Shown: positions 11,571 through 23,224, counted from the first letter of the stretch. The stretch: DNA of 64,000 bases from Cololabis saira (GCF_033807715.1 NC_084599.1:9340625-9404624); one strand, 5' to 3'. A program made the numbers and translations. The notes: generated by a model not told the origin, from the letters alone.

Positions 11571-11850
11571 AAGATAAAAGAAGCTCTGAAAACCTTAACA
11601 AACCATATAGAACTTAGGAAATTCGCTATAAGGAAAAACAAGCTCTATAAATCAAGGTTATCCCTCTTTAAATCATTTTGAACCAATAAAGCCTTTGGAG
11701 GTACTTGATATTAAGAACCTTAAAACTTCTTCTGCTGGCCATGATGATATTACAGCCTATCTGATCAAAAAAGTTGATCAATTATTGATCAATTATTGTT
11801 CCTTTAATGTGTATTTTTTCTTTGTCACTTGAATCTGGTATTATCCCACA
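11571..11850 (+). pseudogene. LINE reverse transcriptase fragment
   Basis: One frame reads EVLDIKNLKTSSAGHDDITA and, after a shift, SLESGIIPQH. These match the fingers region of L2/CR1-like RTs, where S-x-G-x-D-x-I is followed by S-x-x-x-G-x-x-P. No catalytic box follows because another repeat begins at about 11855. Confidence 0.6.
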
Positions 11851-11854
11851 ACAT

Positions 11855-12000
11855 TTTTTTTGCTAATAATGAGAAGATAAATCTTGTCCCACTGGCAGAT
11901 TTTTTTTTACTTATTTCAAGTTAAAATTTACTTGAATCAGGTGAAAATTGTCAAATAAGTTATTTTTCTGGTGTTATTTTTCTGGTGATGACTCTAAATC
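11855..12000. mobile_element. Truncated mariner-type foldback MITE (family B), unit 1
   Basis: Matches the right half of the complete element at 37371-37780 (blocks such as GAGAAGATAAATCTTGTCCC and AGTTATTTTTCTGGTG). It stops at GATGACTCTAAAT, lacking the last roughly 85 bp. The copy at 16018-16335 stops at exactly the same point, so the truncation predates duplication of the units. Confidence 0.75.
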
Positions 12001-13080
12001 AGGGGTATTCAACTAAAACTTTAGGTCCAGTCAGAGAAAATGTACTTAAGCGGAGGTCCAGAACATCATAATACATCATAATAAATAAATAAAAAATCTA
12101 TTGCAGTAGTTCAAACATTAAGAATATTGTGTACACATAAATTCATATAAAAAAATTCTAATTTAGTTTTTTGTCAAGATGAATTGGCACTAGCCTTAAA
12201 AAGGGTAATGTGGTACAACCATGATTCATATTAAAATAAATTAATCTTTTTTTTGTACAAGTTTTCAGTATTTTACAAAAATGGTTGTTTTTTTAATGGT
12301 CGCGCCAGATGCCATGCCAGATTGAGCAGAAGATTGATTTAAATACATTAGTGATCTCAAAAAAAGTTTTCAAAACCAGAGTCCTGGTCGGACGGTCGCA
12401 CCACATGACATTTTGACGCTTAAAACAACAACAAAATCCCAAGTAACTAGTATATTTTGTAAAATTCAAGTGAGTCCATATGTGGGACAGGTAGTTCATA
12501 TATATGATATTTTTATATCCATTTAAACCTTTTTTGAATCGAAAAAAAAAAGTTTTTTTCAGAAAATATAGGCGTCACGTCATTGACCCAGTCACGCTGT
12601 TTACACAGATCTGATTGGCTGAGCAGCATCACGTGGGATGGCTTAACTCGTATGCAATTGGTCTGTAAGGTCTGCTGAACAAATGCCATAAAGTAACGCT
12701 GCGCTGGTTAAAATGGAAGTGCCTGGGTCCGCGGAGGACGGCGTCCGGACTGTTGAAATAGCAGTAAAACCACATTCATTGATGAAATGACATAAGGGAT
12801 GGAAAGAGGGGATGACAGTTTTACTGGGGGGATGATTTGGACCGTTTTTATTTCAGGGGGGATGATTTGGACCGTTTTTATTTCAGGGGGGAGGCCATCC
12901 CCCCTCACCCCCCCTCAACTCGAGTAGTCCTACTGATTATATATCCCATTTGTTGCAAGAATAACTTTCAAAATCAGTAAATAATAATTATAATGAAGTG
13001 TCTTGTAAATCAGTCACTTTAAAATCTAAATCCTTATTTTAATTTCAAGTTAACTTACTTTATCTTTGGAACGAGCTCAG
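12001..13080. repeat. Unclassified repeat block (hAT-like start, GGGGGGATG motif)
   Basis: Starts CAGGGGTATTCAACTAAAAC like a hAT MITE end, but the right end and TSD are not clear. From about 12748 it continues with sequence shared with 16336-16545, including two tandem copies of a block with GGGGGGATGATTTGGACCG (12829-12891). No gene is visible. Confidence 0.5.
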
Positions 13081-13380
13081 CTTCATGTCGAGCGCGTCTC
13101 CTTTCTGCTAAACACATACACACACGCACACACGCACAGACGCACACTCCTTCCTCCACGCTGTGTTTGGTTGATACGGGCTGTTGGGGCGGGTGTTAAT
13201 CGGAACAAACCAATCATCTTGCCCTACTCACAAGCTGCTGGCCTAAGTGGCCTCTGATTGGCCTGGCCCGACTCTCTAACTTAGAAAAAAAGTCAGAGCC
13301 GACGCTACAGGGAAAACTCAGCCCCGCCTCCCTCTCCAGTGTGAGAGCTGCACTTCTCACAGGGATGAAAACTCAGCTTT
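13080..13380. other. GC-richer block preceding family A 3' module, unit 1
   Basis: Contains a CA/CG-rich tract (13115-13148) and several CpG-containing stretches. Comparable GC-rich blocks, of different sequence, occupy the same position in unit 2 (19435-19640) and unit 3 (24056-24190). No coding exon is recognised. Confidence 0.5.
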
Positions 13381-14487
13381 CAATTCAAACCAGAAAAAAT
13401 CATTACAAATCGCCTGTTTGATCTAAACTGCTCAAATCGACATTGTTTTTATATCACAATAAATAACATATTTGCAAAGTTGGAAGTTGATTGGACATTG
13501 CATGACAAAATTATAATTTATTTGGAGATTAGTTCATATTTTGAAAAAAGTGAGTGAGTTCATCCAAGATTGTCATATCCACTTGTTTAGAATGGAAGCC
13601 TGATTAAATGTACGGATTTTGGGTCAATTTGGACCAAATATTTGAAAGTTAAAACAACTTTTATGTTCATGGCGACACACCGAAATTTGACAACCTCTGA
13701 CAGCGACGCCCTTTGATAAGAACGTACAGTTTTCTCTGTCACTCATCGTCAATGTCTTACCTATTATCTGACCAACTTTGAGATCAATACACTCATCTCG
13801 CTTGGAGCACAGATGCATACTACAAGACATGACAATTCCTGGTGCCAACAGGTGGCGCTACAACCGATCCTGAATATTCCACCATAGATGTCTTCAGGCT
13901 CAGCCTACAATCATGCACATACGTTTTCAACAACATCAAATCATGTATTGCTGAATTACAGCCAATTGATGTTTGATGGCGAGGCTTAAAAATGACCTCA
14001 AACTTCGGTGGATCACTACGGTCAAGCCCTCTGGCAGAAACTTAAAAGCTTCGCAATTTAGCGTCGGCCATGTGTCTAGATTGTACAAACCAAGTTGTGA
14101 GCCAATTCGATAAAATCTCTAGGAGGAGTTCGTTAAAGTACGAGGCCTGGAAATGACCATAATTCATGAAAAATGACATTTTCTGTTCAAAATGACGGAC
14201 TTCCTGTGTAACTTAGAGCATGGGTCCAAGAGACTTTTTTGTAGGGCTTTGTCAGATATAATAGACACATAAAGGACATTGCTGTAAGTCAAACCATATT
14301 ATGGGGCTCTTCAAAAACATAAAATAGGTGGCGCTATAGAGCCTAATCCTTTTTGACCCATGCCTGTCGCCCATAAAATACGTAATTTTACGCGACTCTG
14401 GAAGCGTGTGCAAAATTTGGTGAGTTTTGGAGCATTTTAAGGCCTCCAAAAAGGCAATTTATTTACGGCGAGAATAATAATAATAAT
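13380..14487 (+). repeat. Family A 3' module, unit 1
   Basis: Contains family words such as CCAACAGGTGGCGCTACAAC, TAGGAGGAGTTCGTTAAAG and GGTGGCGCTATAGAGCC, and ends with GGCGAGAATAATAAT. Clearly homologous to 20112-21067 and 24190-25275. Short frames on both strands carry no domain. Confidence 0.85.
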
Positions 14488-15480
14488 AATTAAAGCTGCA
14501 AGCAGCGATGAACGGGCCCTCGCACTCACGGCCACCGCCCCCATAAGCATATCAGAAATGACAACACCCACAACTTCCTATGTCAAACCATTCAAAAGTT
14601 ATAGCAGAAAAAAGGGACAACCAATCAAAAGAAGGGGCAGGGCTAATTCAGGCCAATGAAGGTCAAGGACTCCATACAGAATCTGATGACACCACCCACG
14701 ACTCTCTATGTCAAACCATTCAAAAGTTATAGCAGAAAATCGGGACAACCAATCAGAAGAAGGGGCGGGGCTAATTTTCGCCAATTATGGTCAACGACTC
14801 AATACCGAGTCCGATGACACCACCCACGACTCTTTATGTCAAACCTTTCAAAAGTTATGGCAGAGAAAAGTATTCTAGTGGGCGCTGTTGAGCCGTTAGG
14901 CCATGCCCATTAATGCAAACCATGAAATATCAAATGTATCGACAGGCCTGGCTTTTCTTTAAGTTGCGACATGATACAGGTGTGTACCGATTTTTGTTCA
15001 TGTACGTCAAACCGTATTATGGGGCTTGAGGCGCAAAGTTTTTTCTGTCTGAACCAATCAGATGAAGGGTGGGCGCGCTTTTTGCCGTCTAGCATCGCCA
15101 CGGTAACGCTTTTGAAAGAGAAAAGTAATGCGTGGCGTCGGAGGATGGAGACGCACGTTTTGATGTATAACACACCTGGGTGCACGTTACGTTCGGGCCG
15201 TATTAATGACCGAAGAAATGGCATAAATTGCGCCAAAATTACACGATTAATTCAAAATGTTCAAAATGGCCGACTTCCTGTTCGGTTTCGGCCATGGCGC
15301 CAAGAGACTTTTCTTTAAGTTGTGACATGATACAGGTGTGTACCGATTTTGGTGCATGTACGTCAAACCGTATTGTGGGGCTTGAGGCACAAAGTTTTCT
15401 AGGGGGCGCTGTTGAGCCATTAGGTCCCGCCCATTAATGCAAACCATTAAATATCAAATTTTTCACCAGGCCTGGCTCAG
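14487..15480 (+). repeat. Family A 5' module, unit 2
   Basis: Near-identical to 10139-11000 but extends further, adding a second copy of the block around ACAGGTGTGTACCGATTTT and the GGGCGCTGTTGAGCC block (near 15404). It therefore shows the internal repeat structure of the module better than unit 1. It breaks into hAT-like sequence at about 15481. Confidence 0.85.
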
Positions 15481-16017
15481 TGAAGGGAGGTAGTAAAACG
15501 TTAATACCTGAAGCAACAGCAGGACTGGTGTCATCACCATCACCACCTGTGAACAGCCAATATGCTTACAGTGTTTTTTCATACACGTATAGTTCATACA
15601 GGAAGATAGTGTAGCCTTTGTCTCACTTGATTTGGCCTTGTATTCATATACATACTAATTGAATGATTATAGGCTATCCCATTTGTTGCCCAAATAAATA
15701 ATTTCAAAATCAGTAAATAATTAAAATCAGTACTCGAGTTGTAAAAAAAAAAGAAATCAGGGGGGATGGTGGATTTTATCATATGGGGACAGATAATTGT
15801 GCTGATTACAAATAATATAATATATTACAAATAATAGCAGTGACCAGAACACCTGCAGAAATACTGCAGGAATGACATAGCAGCAGTTAAATGCAGCCTT
15901 CTGTAAGCTTTAAATATCTACTGGGCTTACATCAAATACATCAAAACACAACAATAAAAAACACTTTTCTGAACTTATCAATATGACTCTGTCCTTCACA
16001 GGATAAGTAAAATGGAT
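15481..16017 (+). repeat. Degenerate repeat with hAT-like start (family C left part)
   Basis: Begins with GGAGGTAGTAAAACG, also found in the hAT remnant near 11468, then AT-rich sequence. An inverted copy covers 21421-21750. It includes the hairpin-like word CCTGCAGAAATACTGCAGG (15851-15869). No intact protein is visible. Confidence 0.55.
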
Positions 16018-16335
16018 CACTGCAAAAACTCTAAATCTTAACAAGAATATTTGTCTTATTTCTAGTTAAAATGTCTAATTTTAGTAAAAAAATCTCATTA
16101 CACTTAAAACAAGACTCATCACTGGAAAAAACAACAATTTTCACCTGTTTCAAGTAGATTTTCACTTGTAATAAGTAGAAAAATCTGCATGTGGAACCAG
16201 ATTTTTTTGCTTGTAATGAGAAGATAAATCTTGTCCCATTGGCAGATTTTTCTACTTATTTCAAGTGAACATTTACTTGAAACAGGTGAAAATTGTCAAA
16301 TAAGTTATTTTTCTGGTGTTATTTTTCTGGTGATG
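16018..16335. mobile_element. Truncated mariner-type foldback MITE (family B), unit 2
   Basis: Begins CACTGCAAAAACTC like the full copy at 37371-37780 and folds back on itself, but stops at GATGACTCTAAAT before the right terminus. Confidence 0.8.
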
Positions 16336-16780
16336 ACTCTAAATGTTGAAATAGCAGTAAAACCACATTCATTGATGAAATGACATAAGGGATGGAAAGG
16401 AGGGATGGCAGTTTTACAGGGGGGATGATTTGGACCGTTTTTATTTCAGGGGGGAAATCCCCCTCATCCCCCCTCAACTCGAGTACTGATTATAATAAAG
16501 TGTCTTATAAATCAATAATTTTAAAATCTCAATCCTTATTTTTATTTAACGGCCAGGGTTTATAGGCTGCATATTTACACTGTGTAGCCTGAAAGTGAAC
16601 TGCAACTTACGTGCGGACGCATCTTTGCTGTGGAGGGGGCTGAATAAATCAACCAATTTTTGACATTTGGCCGTGTCTTCCTCCAGCGCCTTTTTTTTCT
16701 CTCTCCCTCTCGGCACCGCCTTGTCGAGGCAAAACCTCATTTTAACTCTCCCTCGCTGTGGAAACAGCCCCTGCTTGTAA
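16336..16780. repeat. Family C right part and adjoining sequence
   Basis: Shares GTTGAAATAGCAGTAAAACC and the GGGGGGATGATTTGG block with unit 1 (12745-12910). Beyond about 16545 the sequence is unlike unit 1, and I recognise no gene. CT-rich patches are present near 16690-16710. Confidence 0.55.
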
Positions 16781-16847
16781 TAATGGCTGCAGCTCGAGCG
16801 GCAGAGCTGGTGGTGGGCGTGGTTTCAGCAGCGGAGGAGACCGAGGG

Positions 16848-17064
16848 CAGAGCGATGGATAAAACATACTTAATAATAATAATAATACTTGTGTACGGTT
16901 TATTTTAATATTTACCGGTCAAAAACGAGCTCACTGCTGTCTGTCCCATAGACTAACATGACAGCGCTGCTTTGTTTTGGAACTCGCGGGGCCTCCATGA
17001 ACCACGTGACCGCTCTGGCGGCGAGAACAAAAGTTGTCGCCACTCTGTTTTATCCATCGCTCTG
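16848..17064. mobile_element. 217-bp hAT MITE with perfect 8-bp TSD
   Basis: Perfect 18-bp terminal repeats CAGAGCGATGGATAAAAC and its complement, flanked by an exact 8-bp duplication ACCGAGGG (16840-16847, 17065-17072). There is no coding capacity. The TSD size places it with hAT-type elements. It is nested within a family D copy. Confidence 0.9.
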
Positions 17065-17245
17065 ACCGAGGGGTGGTGTGCATTTTGGTGACGTAAAGAA
17101 AATGCACCAATCTTAACGGCTCACAGAAACCACGTGACACTGGGGGACTCTGTAAGGGTGGGGGCGAGCAGATCTTGCAGATTCTAATGGGATTTCATCT
17201 TTTCTGTGTTGGCAGGCTGAGGGGAGACCACTTTAAATATGTTAA

Positions 17246-18520
17246 AGCGACACTACGTAACTTTTCCACCTTAATATCATATTTCCAGAGTCATTGTGAT
17301 GGTACATCAACTTCCAACAGGTTTAATGACACCTCTGTCATGATCTGGGGGGTTCTGTATCACCTTCACTGGCACTATGTAACTTTGAGGAGCATGGTAG
17401 GAACCCTGCCACACTAAAAAACTACAAATTTTAGGCTTTGACTGCTTTACGGCACATACGTCACTTCCCCCTCCTTCCCGATTCGCAGTCGAGACGAAAA
17501 TGGGCGGGGCTTGGAGCGCAGAGCTCCGCAGAAGCTGGTAACCCGTTGCTGCAGCAGCAGCAGCAGCAGCTCCACATATAACAGACCAGGGAAAAGATCC
17601 TAAATGTTTAACTTTTCAACGGTTTCCTGCTCGGAGGCAGAACCACGCAGGCCAAGTATCTGATATAACGGAGTAAAAGAGTGAAAGAGTCGTCGGCTCG
17701 CTTTGGATCGCGGCTGTAACGACCAAACACACAGTAAAGCCTGAATTATGGTTCTGCGTTAAATCGACGCACACCTACGGCGTAGGGTACGTGGCGACGC
17801 GCAACGTACGGTGCGTGTCGCCGCGTACCCTACGCCGTAGGCTCTGCGTCGATTTAACGCAGAACCATAAACAGCCTTAAACCACAAACACTCACACAGA
17901 CGGGCGTCGGATCAAAACACGGGTTTTATTTCCCACTTCTCCAGCTAAACGCAGTTGCTGGCCAGCTCTCTGCGGTGCAATTAACCCCAATCTTCAGATA
18001 AAACTAGTTTGTTGAGGAAAAAATATTAACTCTTATTTGTAGCTGCAGAGGAAAAAAATAATCTCACGAGGAGCCTCTTCAGCATAATACAGCGGTCAAA
18101 AAAAAAAGAAAAGAGAAGTAGCCTAAGAGGGATACAAAACATGTACTGTATGTTGTATTATACAAATGTATTGAAACATATGGCTCTTCAGTAGAGATTT
18201 CATATGGATCCAGACCGTTAATAATCATTATTTTCTCCATATACTGCTCCCTGGCTTCCTTGTTTAAGGTATCCCGGTAAATTCCAGTTCCTTTCCAGCA
18301 GTTTAACATCTTTTTTTTTGCGTTCCGTCTGTTCACTTGGTGAAACAGAAAAGCATCCAGTCTCCTCTCATCAAAACAAATGCAGCGAGGGGACAGGAGT
18401 TTTCTGGCAGTACGCGCTGGTGCTCATGGGAAACGTAGTGTTCTTTCTGGTAAAACACTACCGCTTTTGTCCAAAAGATGCCGCCAAACTCAGAAAAGCT
18501 GAAAGTTACGTTGTGCTGCT
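17246..18520. mobile_element. TTAA-target element (family E) nested in family D
   Basis: Ends are AGCGACACTACGTAACTTT and its near complement AAAGTTACGTTGTGCTGCT, flanked by TTAA at 17242-17245 and 18521-18524. The uninterrupted family D copy near 47041-47056 gives the empty-site sequence, confirming the insertion. Inside are a CAG-type trinucleotide tract (17550-17570) and a palindromic PIF-type MITE (17738-17877). A minus-strand frame (18079-18336) includes KEAREQYMEKIMIINGLDPY; I do not recognise it. Confidence 0.85.
17738..17877. mobile_element. Palindromic PIF/Harbinger-type MITE (family F), copy 1
   Basis: Near-perfect inverted repeat with arms reading TATGGTTCTGCGTTAAATCG inward to TACGGCGTAGGGTACG. 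It is flanked by TAA on both sides (17735-17737, 17878-17880), fitting the 3-bp TWA targets of PIF/Harbinger elements. The transcript would fold into one long hairpin. Other copies are at 33905, 53175, 53600 and 60771, with a fragment near 52773. Confidence 0.85.
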
Positions 18521-18565
18521 TTAAAACAAGAAAACACGTGTTTTTCATAATAGGTCCCCCTTTAA

Positions 18566-19434
18566 AGATTTTCTAACAGTTTAGTTTGTTATGAACGTCA
18601 GAGATGTAGTTATAACACGGCATACTTGTGAATAATTATAAACATTGAAAAACGTACTTTTATATGAAAATAACCAGAAACAGATAGCTATAACATGGTA
18701 TTTATATACTGCTTTAATGAACATTATTTTTATAGCCTATAAGCTATAAATATTATTTTTCTATTTTAATAAAATTAAATGTTTTTCTCTCATTTCAATT
18801 AAAACAAATAGGAATATTATCGGTTTTAATGACAATTATTGTACATCACAGCTAATTGTAAAATACATTGATTCAATTCGATTATATACAGGAATTACAG
18901 GCTATGATAATAATAGAAAAGAAAGAAAAATGACTCAAACAAAAAAAAAAAACAGTGAGTGAGACAGGCAAGACAGCGACAACCAATGCAAGTGGGATGT
19001 CAACAGTGTATACATATTTCAAAACACAGACAACAACTTCTGAGCAAGTGGTTTGTTGAGCAGATATTGGAATTAATCTCAGATATTTGCATGAGGTCAC
19101 TCTCACTCTCAACTAAATAAATAAATAAATAAATATATATAAATACAACAACACACCCCTCTCCTCTTAAAATAAATTCAAATAAACAATCAAACTTATT
19201 TCCTTATACAATTTATACAAAAACCATATGTCTTTGTAAAAGAGCATAATACAAAGTCTTTCAGAATAAATGTACGTATTTTTAACGTGTGACAGCATCC
19301 TGTATCATAACTACATCTCTGCCGTTTGTACAAACCAAACTGTGTGGAAATCGGGTAAAGAGTCTGGGAGTTATGAATGATTGTAGTCCGGGAGAAACCT
19401 TGCTCAGTAGAAATGATGCACTAACACGCAAATA
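18566..19434. other. AT-rich stretch within unit 2, nothing recognised
   Basis: Very AT-rich with AAAT tracts (19115-19140). No exon, terminal repeat or known family motif is visible. Confidence 0.4.
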
Positions 19435-19640
19435 ATGCCCTGTCCAAGATGGCGGCCGCATCGATCGGCGCCCGGTCCAAGATGGCGGCCGCGCCCCACC
19501 CCCCCTCCCCCGAAGAGCTGCGCGCGCATTCCAAACTGCACTCATCCCCCCACCTTCCCCCCGCGGGAGCTCAACCCCTCCCCTCCCCTCCCAGTGCTGC
19601 TTCAGCAGTCTTCTCAGCTGCAGCAGTCCTGCTGGATCTG
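19435..19640. promoter_or_regulatory. CpG-rich block with two YY1-like motifs
   Basis: The 16-bp word CCAAGATGGCGGCCGC occurs twice, 33 bp apart (19444-19459, 19477-19492), within a sharply GC- and CpG-rich block surrounded by AT-rich DNA. AAGATGGCGGC is the core of the YY1 site known from vertebrate promoters. Because it lies inside a repeat array, the likeliest role, if any, is as a relic repeat promoter. Confidence 0.45.
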
Positions 19641-20111
19641 ACTGAGACACAGTCTGATCACACATAAATATTCATTTAAAATCACGTCTAATGATTAGGT
19701 TTATCAAAATCACAGGACATTTTCAAAATACAGTAAACAATATACTTATGAAGTCCCATATGTCTATGACATTTATTGACAAAGACATAGCTTTTTACGT
19801 TATTAGTTCATTTTTTTAATTTTTAGAGTGACCAAGTTTTTCAAACACAATATGTTACAGTGTATGATTTTTTACTCCTGTTGTAAGCTATCTGAAACTG
19901 TCATTTGATTTTCCTTAGACAAAATCTTTGATTTTTAATTAATATTTTTCCAGAAATACAGAGTGACATAAAATTGCCAATTCCTTTCAAGAAATAACCA
20001 CGATACGCGACACAGTCAACAAGGAACCTACTGCCAATCAAATGTGTCAATCTCATTAAGATTGGATAAACCAAACAGCAACTAAAGCACATAATTTGAT
20101 GAAAAATGTAT

Positions 20112-21067
20112 ACCTGACCAAAAGGTGGCGCTATGGAGTTCATCCAAGATTGTCATATCCACTTGTTCAGAATGCAAGCCCGATTAAATGTATTGAATTT
20201 GGGTTCATTCTGACCAATTATGTTTAAGTTACAACAACTTTTATGTTCATGGCGAGACCCCGAAATTTGACAACCTCTGACAGCGACGCCCTTTGACACA
20301 AACTTACAGTTTTCTCTGTCACTCATCGTCAATGCCTTACCTATTATCTCACCAACTTTGAGATCAAGAAACTGATCTCGTTTGGAGCACAGATGCATAC
20401 TAGAAGACATGACGATTCCTGGTGCCAACAGGTGGCGCTACAACCGATCCTGAATATTCCACCATAGATGTCTTCAGGCCCAACCTACAATCATGCACAT
20501 ACGTTTTCGACCACATCAAATCATGTATTGCTGAATTACAGCCAATTGATGTTTGATGGCGAAGCTTAAAAATGACCTCAAACTTCGGTGGATCACTACG
20601 GTCACGCCCTCTGGCAGAAACTTAAAAGCTTCGCAATTTAGCGTCGGCCATGTGTCTAGATTGTATAAACCAAGTTGTGAGCCAATTCGATAAAATCTCT
20701 AGGAGGAGTTCGTTAAAGTACGAGGCCTAGAAATGATCAGAATTCATCAAAAATGACATTTTCTGTTCAAAATGCCGGACTTCCTGTGTAACTTAGACCA
20801 TGGGTCCAAAAGACTTTTTTGTAGCTCTTTGTCTAATATAATACTCACATAAAGGTCATTGCTGTAAGTCAAACCATATTGTGGGGCTCGTCAAAAAACA
20901 TAAAATAGGTGGCGCTATAGAGCCCATTCTTGTGGACCCATGCCTGTCGCCCATAAAATACGTAATTTTACGCGACTCTGGAAGCGTGTGCAAAATTTGG
21001 TGAGTTTTCGAGCATTTTAAGGCCTCCAAAAAGGCATTTTATTTACGGCGAGAATAATAATAATAAT
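20112..21067 (+). repeat. Family A 3' module, unit 2
   Basis: Aligns along its length with 13550-14487 and 24370-25275, with scattered substitutions. It ends in GGCGAGAATAATAAT and joins directly to the next family A start at 21071. Confidence 0.85.
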
Positions 21068-21130
21068 AATTAAAGCTGCAAGCAGCGATGAACGGGCCCT
21101 CGCACTCATGCCCAACGCCCCTCCTTCCAG
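21068..21130 (+). repeat. Family A 5' end, unit 3 (short)
   Basis: Only the first 60 or so bases of the 5' module are present, starting TTAAAGCTGCAAGCAGCG, before C-rich and A-rich sequence and an inverted family B/C segment. The remainder of the 5' module has been lost or replaced. Confidence 0.8.
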
Positions 21131-21179
21131 CCCCCCCCAAAAAGAGAATATTAAAAATACGATAAATGTAAAAAAAAAA

Positions 21180-21790
21180 TAAAAAATTAAACAAGATTTA
21201 TCTTCTCATTACAAGCAAAAAAATCTTGTTCCACTGGCAGATTTTTCTACTTATTTTAAGTGAAAACAGGTGAACAGGTGAAACAGATGAAAATGGTGTT
21301 TTTTTTTTCCAGTTATGAGTCTTGTTTTAAGTGTAATGAGGTTTTTTTTACTAAAATGAGACATTTTAACTAGAAATAAGACAAATATTCTTGTTAAGAT
21401 TGTGAGTTTTTGCAGTGATCCATTTTACTTATCCTGTGAAGGACAGAGTCATATTGATAAGTTCAGAAAAGTGTTTTTTATTGTTGTGTTTTGATGTAAG
21501 CCCAGTGGATATTTAAAGCTTACAGAAGGCTGCATTTAACTGCTGCTATGTCATTCCTGCAGTATTTCTGCAGGTGTTTTGGTCACTGCTATTATTTGTA
21601 ATATATTATAATATTTGTAATCAGAACAAATTATCTGTCCCCATATGATAAAATCCATCCCCCCTGATTTTTTTTTACAACTCGAGTACTGGCTGCGGTT
21701 CTGTTTAAAGCCGGGCAGACACTGTGCCATTGCCGGCTCGTTTTGAACCAATTTTCCTCTTGTTTCAATCATTAATATGTGTGCAGACAA
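21180..21790 (-). repeat. Inverted copy of family B MITE plus family C segment
   Basis: Reverse complement of the 15720-16200 region. The MITE end TTTTTGCAGTG (21408-21418) is followed by ATCCATTTTACTTATCCTG, the mirror of sequence at 15995-16017. This shows the MITE sat at the same site in both copies before one was inverted or inserted in opposite orientation. Confidence 0.75.
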
Positions 21791-22278
21791 GGTAAAAAAA
21801 AAAAAAAAAAAAGAAAACTCAAACTCTTTCAGTTCACTGTGTTTTCTAGTAGTTCTTCTAGTTTTCTATTGTTACTTTTAAGTTTACTGTTCCCTTTGTG
21901 GTTTTACTGGTTGTAAAGCATGTAGCTTTAATTATCACCCAATTCTGTGTTTCACCTTGTTAGTCAACTTCACTCCAACTCATTACCACCAATTTTACAC
22001 TTATTTTTGGAATGTATGGTCAATAGACCTCATTTACATAAAATCCTAGCTCATTTTTGAGATAGATAAAGATAAGCCGAAATTCTGAATTTTTTTGACT
22101 ATAGTTAAACTCAGAGGCATATAAATTGATGGATTATCACAGACGGGTATATGTGAAAATGAAATGAAATCATTTAAAATGTTTGGACCAGCACCAGCCA
22201 GTGGTTGGTGGGTCAAATTGAATATCACAAGAGGGGAGAAACTGAATAAAATATCCATAATTCAATGAAAGTAGTGAT

Positions 22279-22949
22279 CAGAGGTGGGTAGTAACGAGTT
22301 ACATTTACTTGAGTAGATTTGTGAAGGACAAACTGTTCCTCTTACTCCGCTACATTAGGCTACGTTGAGCTGTTACTTTTCTTTTATCCTTTTTATCCGT
22401 GTACGCGTCAATCTCATGACATCACTCAGTGATTCTTTGGGAAAAAGGTTTGTTTTTGCATGTTTTGTCACATTTACACAGACTCAAACACACACAGAGT
22501 TTCTATGAGTTCATGTTTGTTCTAGTTCTGCTGGTTAAAAAAGAAAAGTACAAAGGCTTGAAATTTTGTGCTACTGGTGCTTAATTTATTTTTTTATTCT
22601 GTTATTTTATTATTTATTAAAGTTCTTGAATTTACTTTACGCTTATTTTAATTTAAGCTATTTTTCATTTTTTTATTAATTTTTATTTATTTTATTATTT
22701 TATTGATTTTAATTTGCCTGAAGGTGATTATTTTGTACTTTTGTCTTTTTGAATGGGTGTGTTAAAAAAATAAATCAGACGTTACTCAACAGTTACTCAG
22801 TACTTGAGTAGTTTTTTCACCAAGTACTTTTTTTACTTTTACTCAAGTAATTATTTGGATGACTACTTTTTACTTCTACTTGAGTCATATTATTCTGAAG
22901 TAACAGTACTTTTACTTGAGTACAATTTTTGGCTACTCTACCAGCTCTG
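22279..22949. mobile_element. hAT MITE (family H) copy 1, perfect 8-bp TSD
   Basis: Begins CAGAGGTGGGTAGTAACGAG and ends near CTACTCTACCAGCTCTG, flanked by an exact GTAGTGAT duplication (22271-22278, 22950-22957). The interior is rich in ACTCAAGTA-type words. It has the same family but reverse orientation relative to 60262-61147. No transposase frame remains. Confidence 0.9.
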
Positions 22950-23129
22950 GTAGTGATCATCAATTTTATTTGAAATGAGTGTAACAGAGGCAGTTATATG
23001 GATGAAAATCATATTTTTGATATAAAAGAAAAGTGAATATGGGTCAATTTGACCAAAAGACCACAGAAGGGTTATCTATTAACATTTCAACATAATCAAC
23101 TCATCCAAGAGATATTCAGAAGAGCTTCT

Positions 23130-23215
23130 CTTCTGCAAATGGTACAGTAGATGAGCTGCCATACAAAGGAATTTCCCTTTGGGGATTAATAAAGTAATTC
23201 TTATTCTTATTCTTA
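23130..23215 (+). repeat. LINE/SINE 3' tail fragment
   Basis: Contains TTTCCCTTTGGGGATTAATA followed by ATTCTT repeats, a typical fish L2-type or SINE 3' end. Only the tail is present. Confidence 0.5.
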
Positions 23216-23224
23216 AAATCCGTC

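Larger units (their letters stand above)
16781..18561. mobile_element. TTAA-type MITE (family D) copy, split by two nested elements
   Basis: The right end CATAATAGGTCCCCC with TTAA at 18562-18565, and internal words such as GTGGGCGTGGTTTCA and AGGCTGAGGGGAGACCACTT, match the complete copies at 46583-47086 and 61805-62672. The left end is missing, as the copy joins other sequence near 16781. It is interrupted by a hAT MITE (16848-17064) and a second TTAA element (17246-18520). Confidence 0.75.

Noticed and set aside
12001..12748. hAT element with clean ends
   Set aside because: The left end looks hAT-like, but I could not find a matching right end or 8-bp duplication, so it is listed only as an unclassified repeat.
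19282..19665. 127-codon minus-strand frame with a repeated RPPSWTG
   Set aside because: The repeat is only the translation of the duplicated YY1-like word in a CpG-rich block inside a repeat array.
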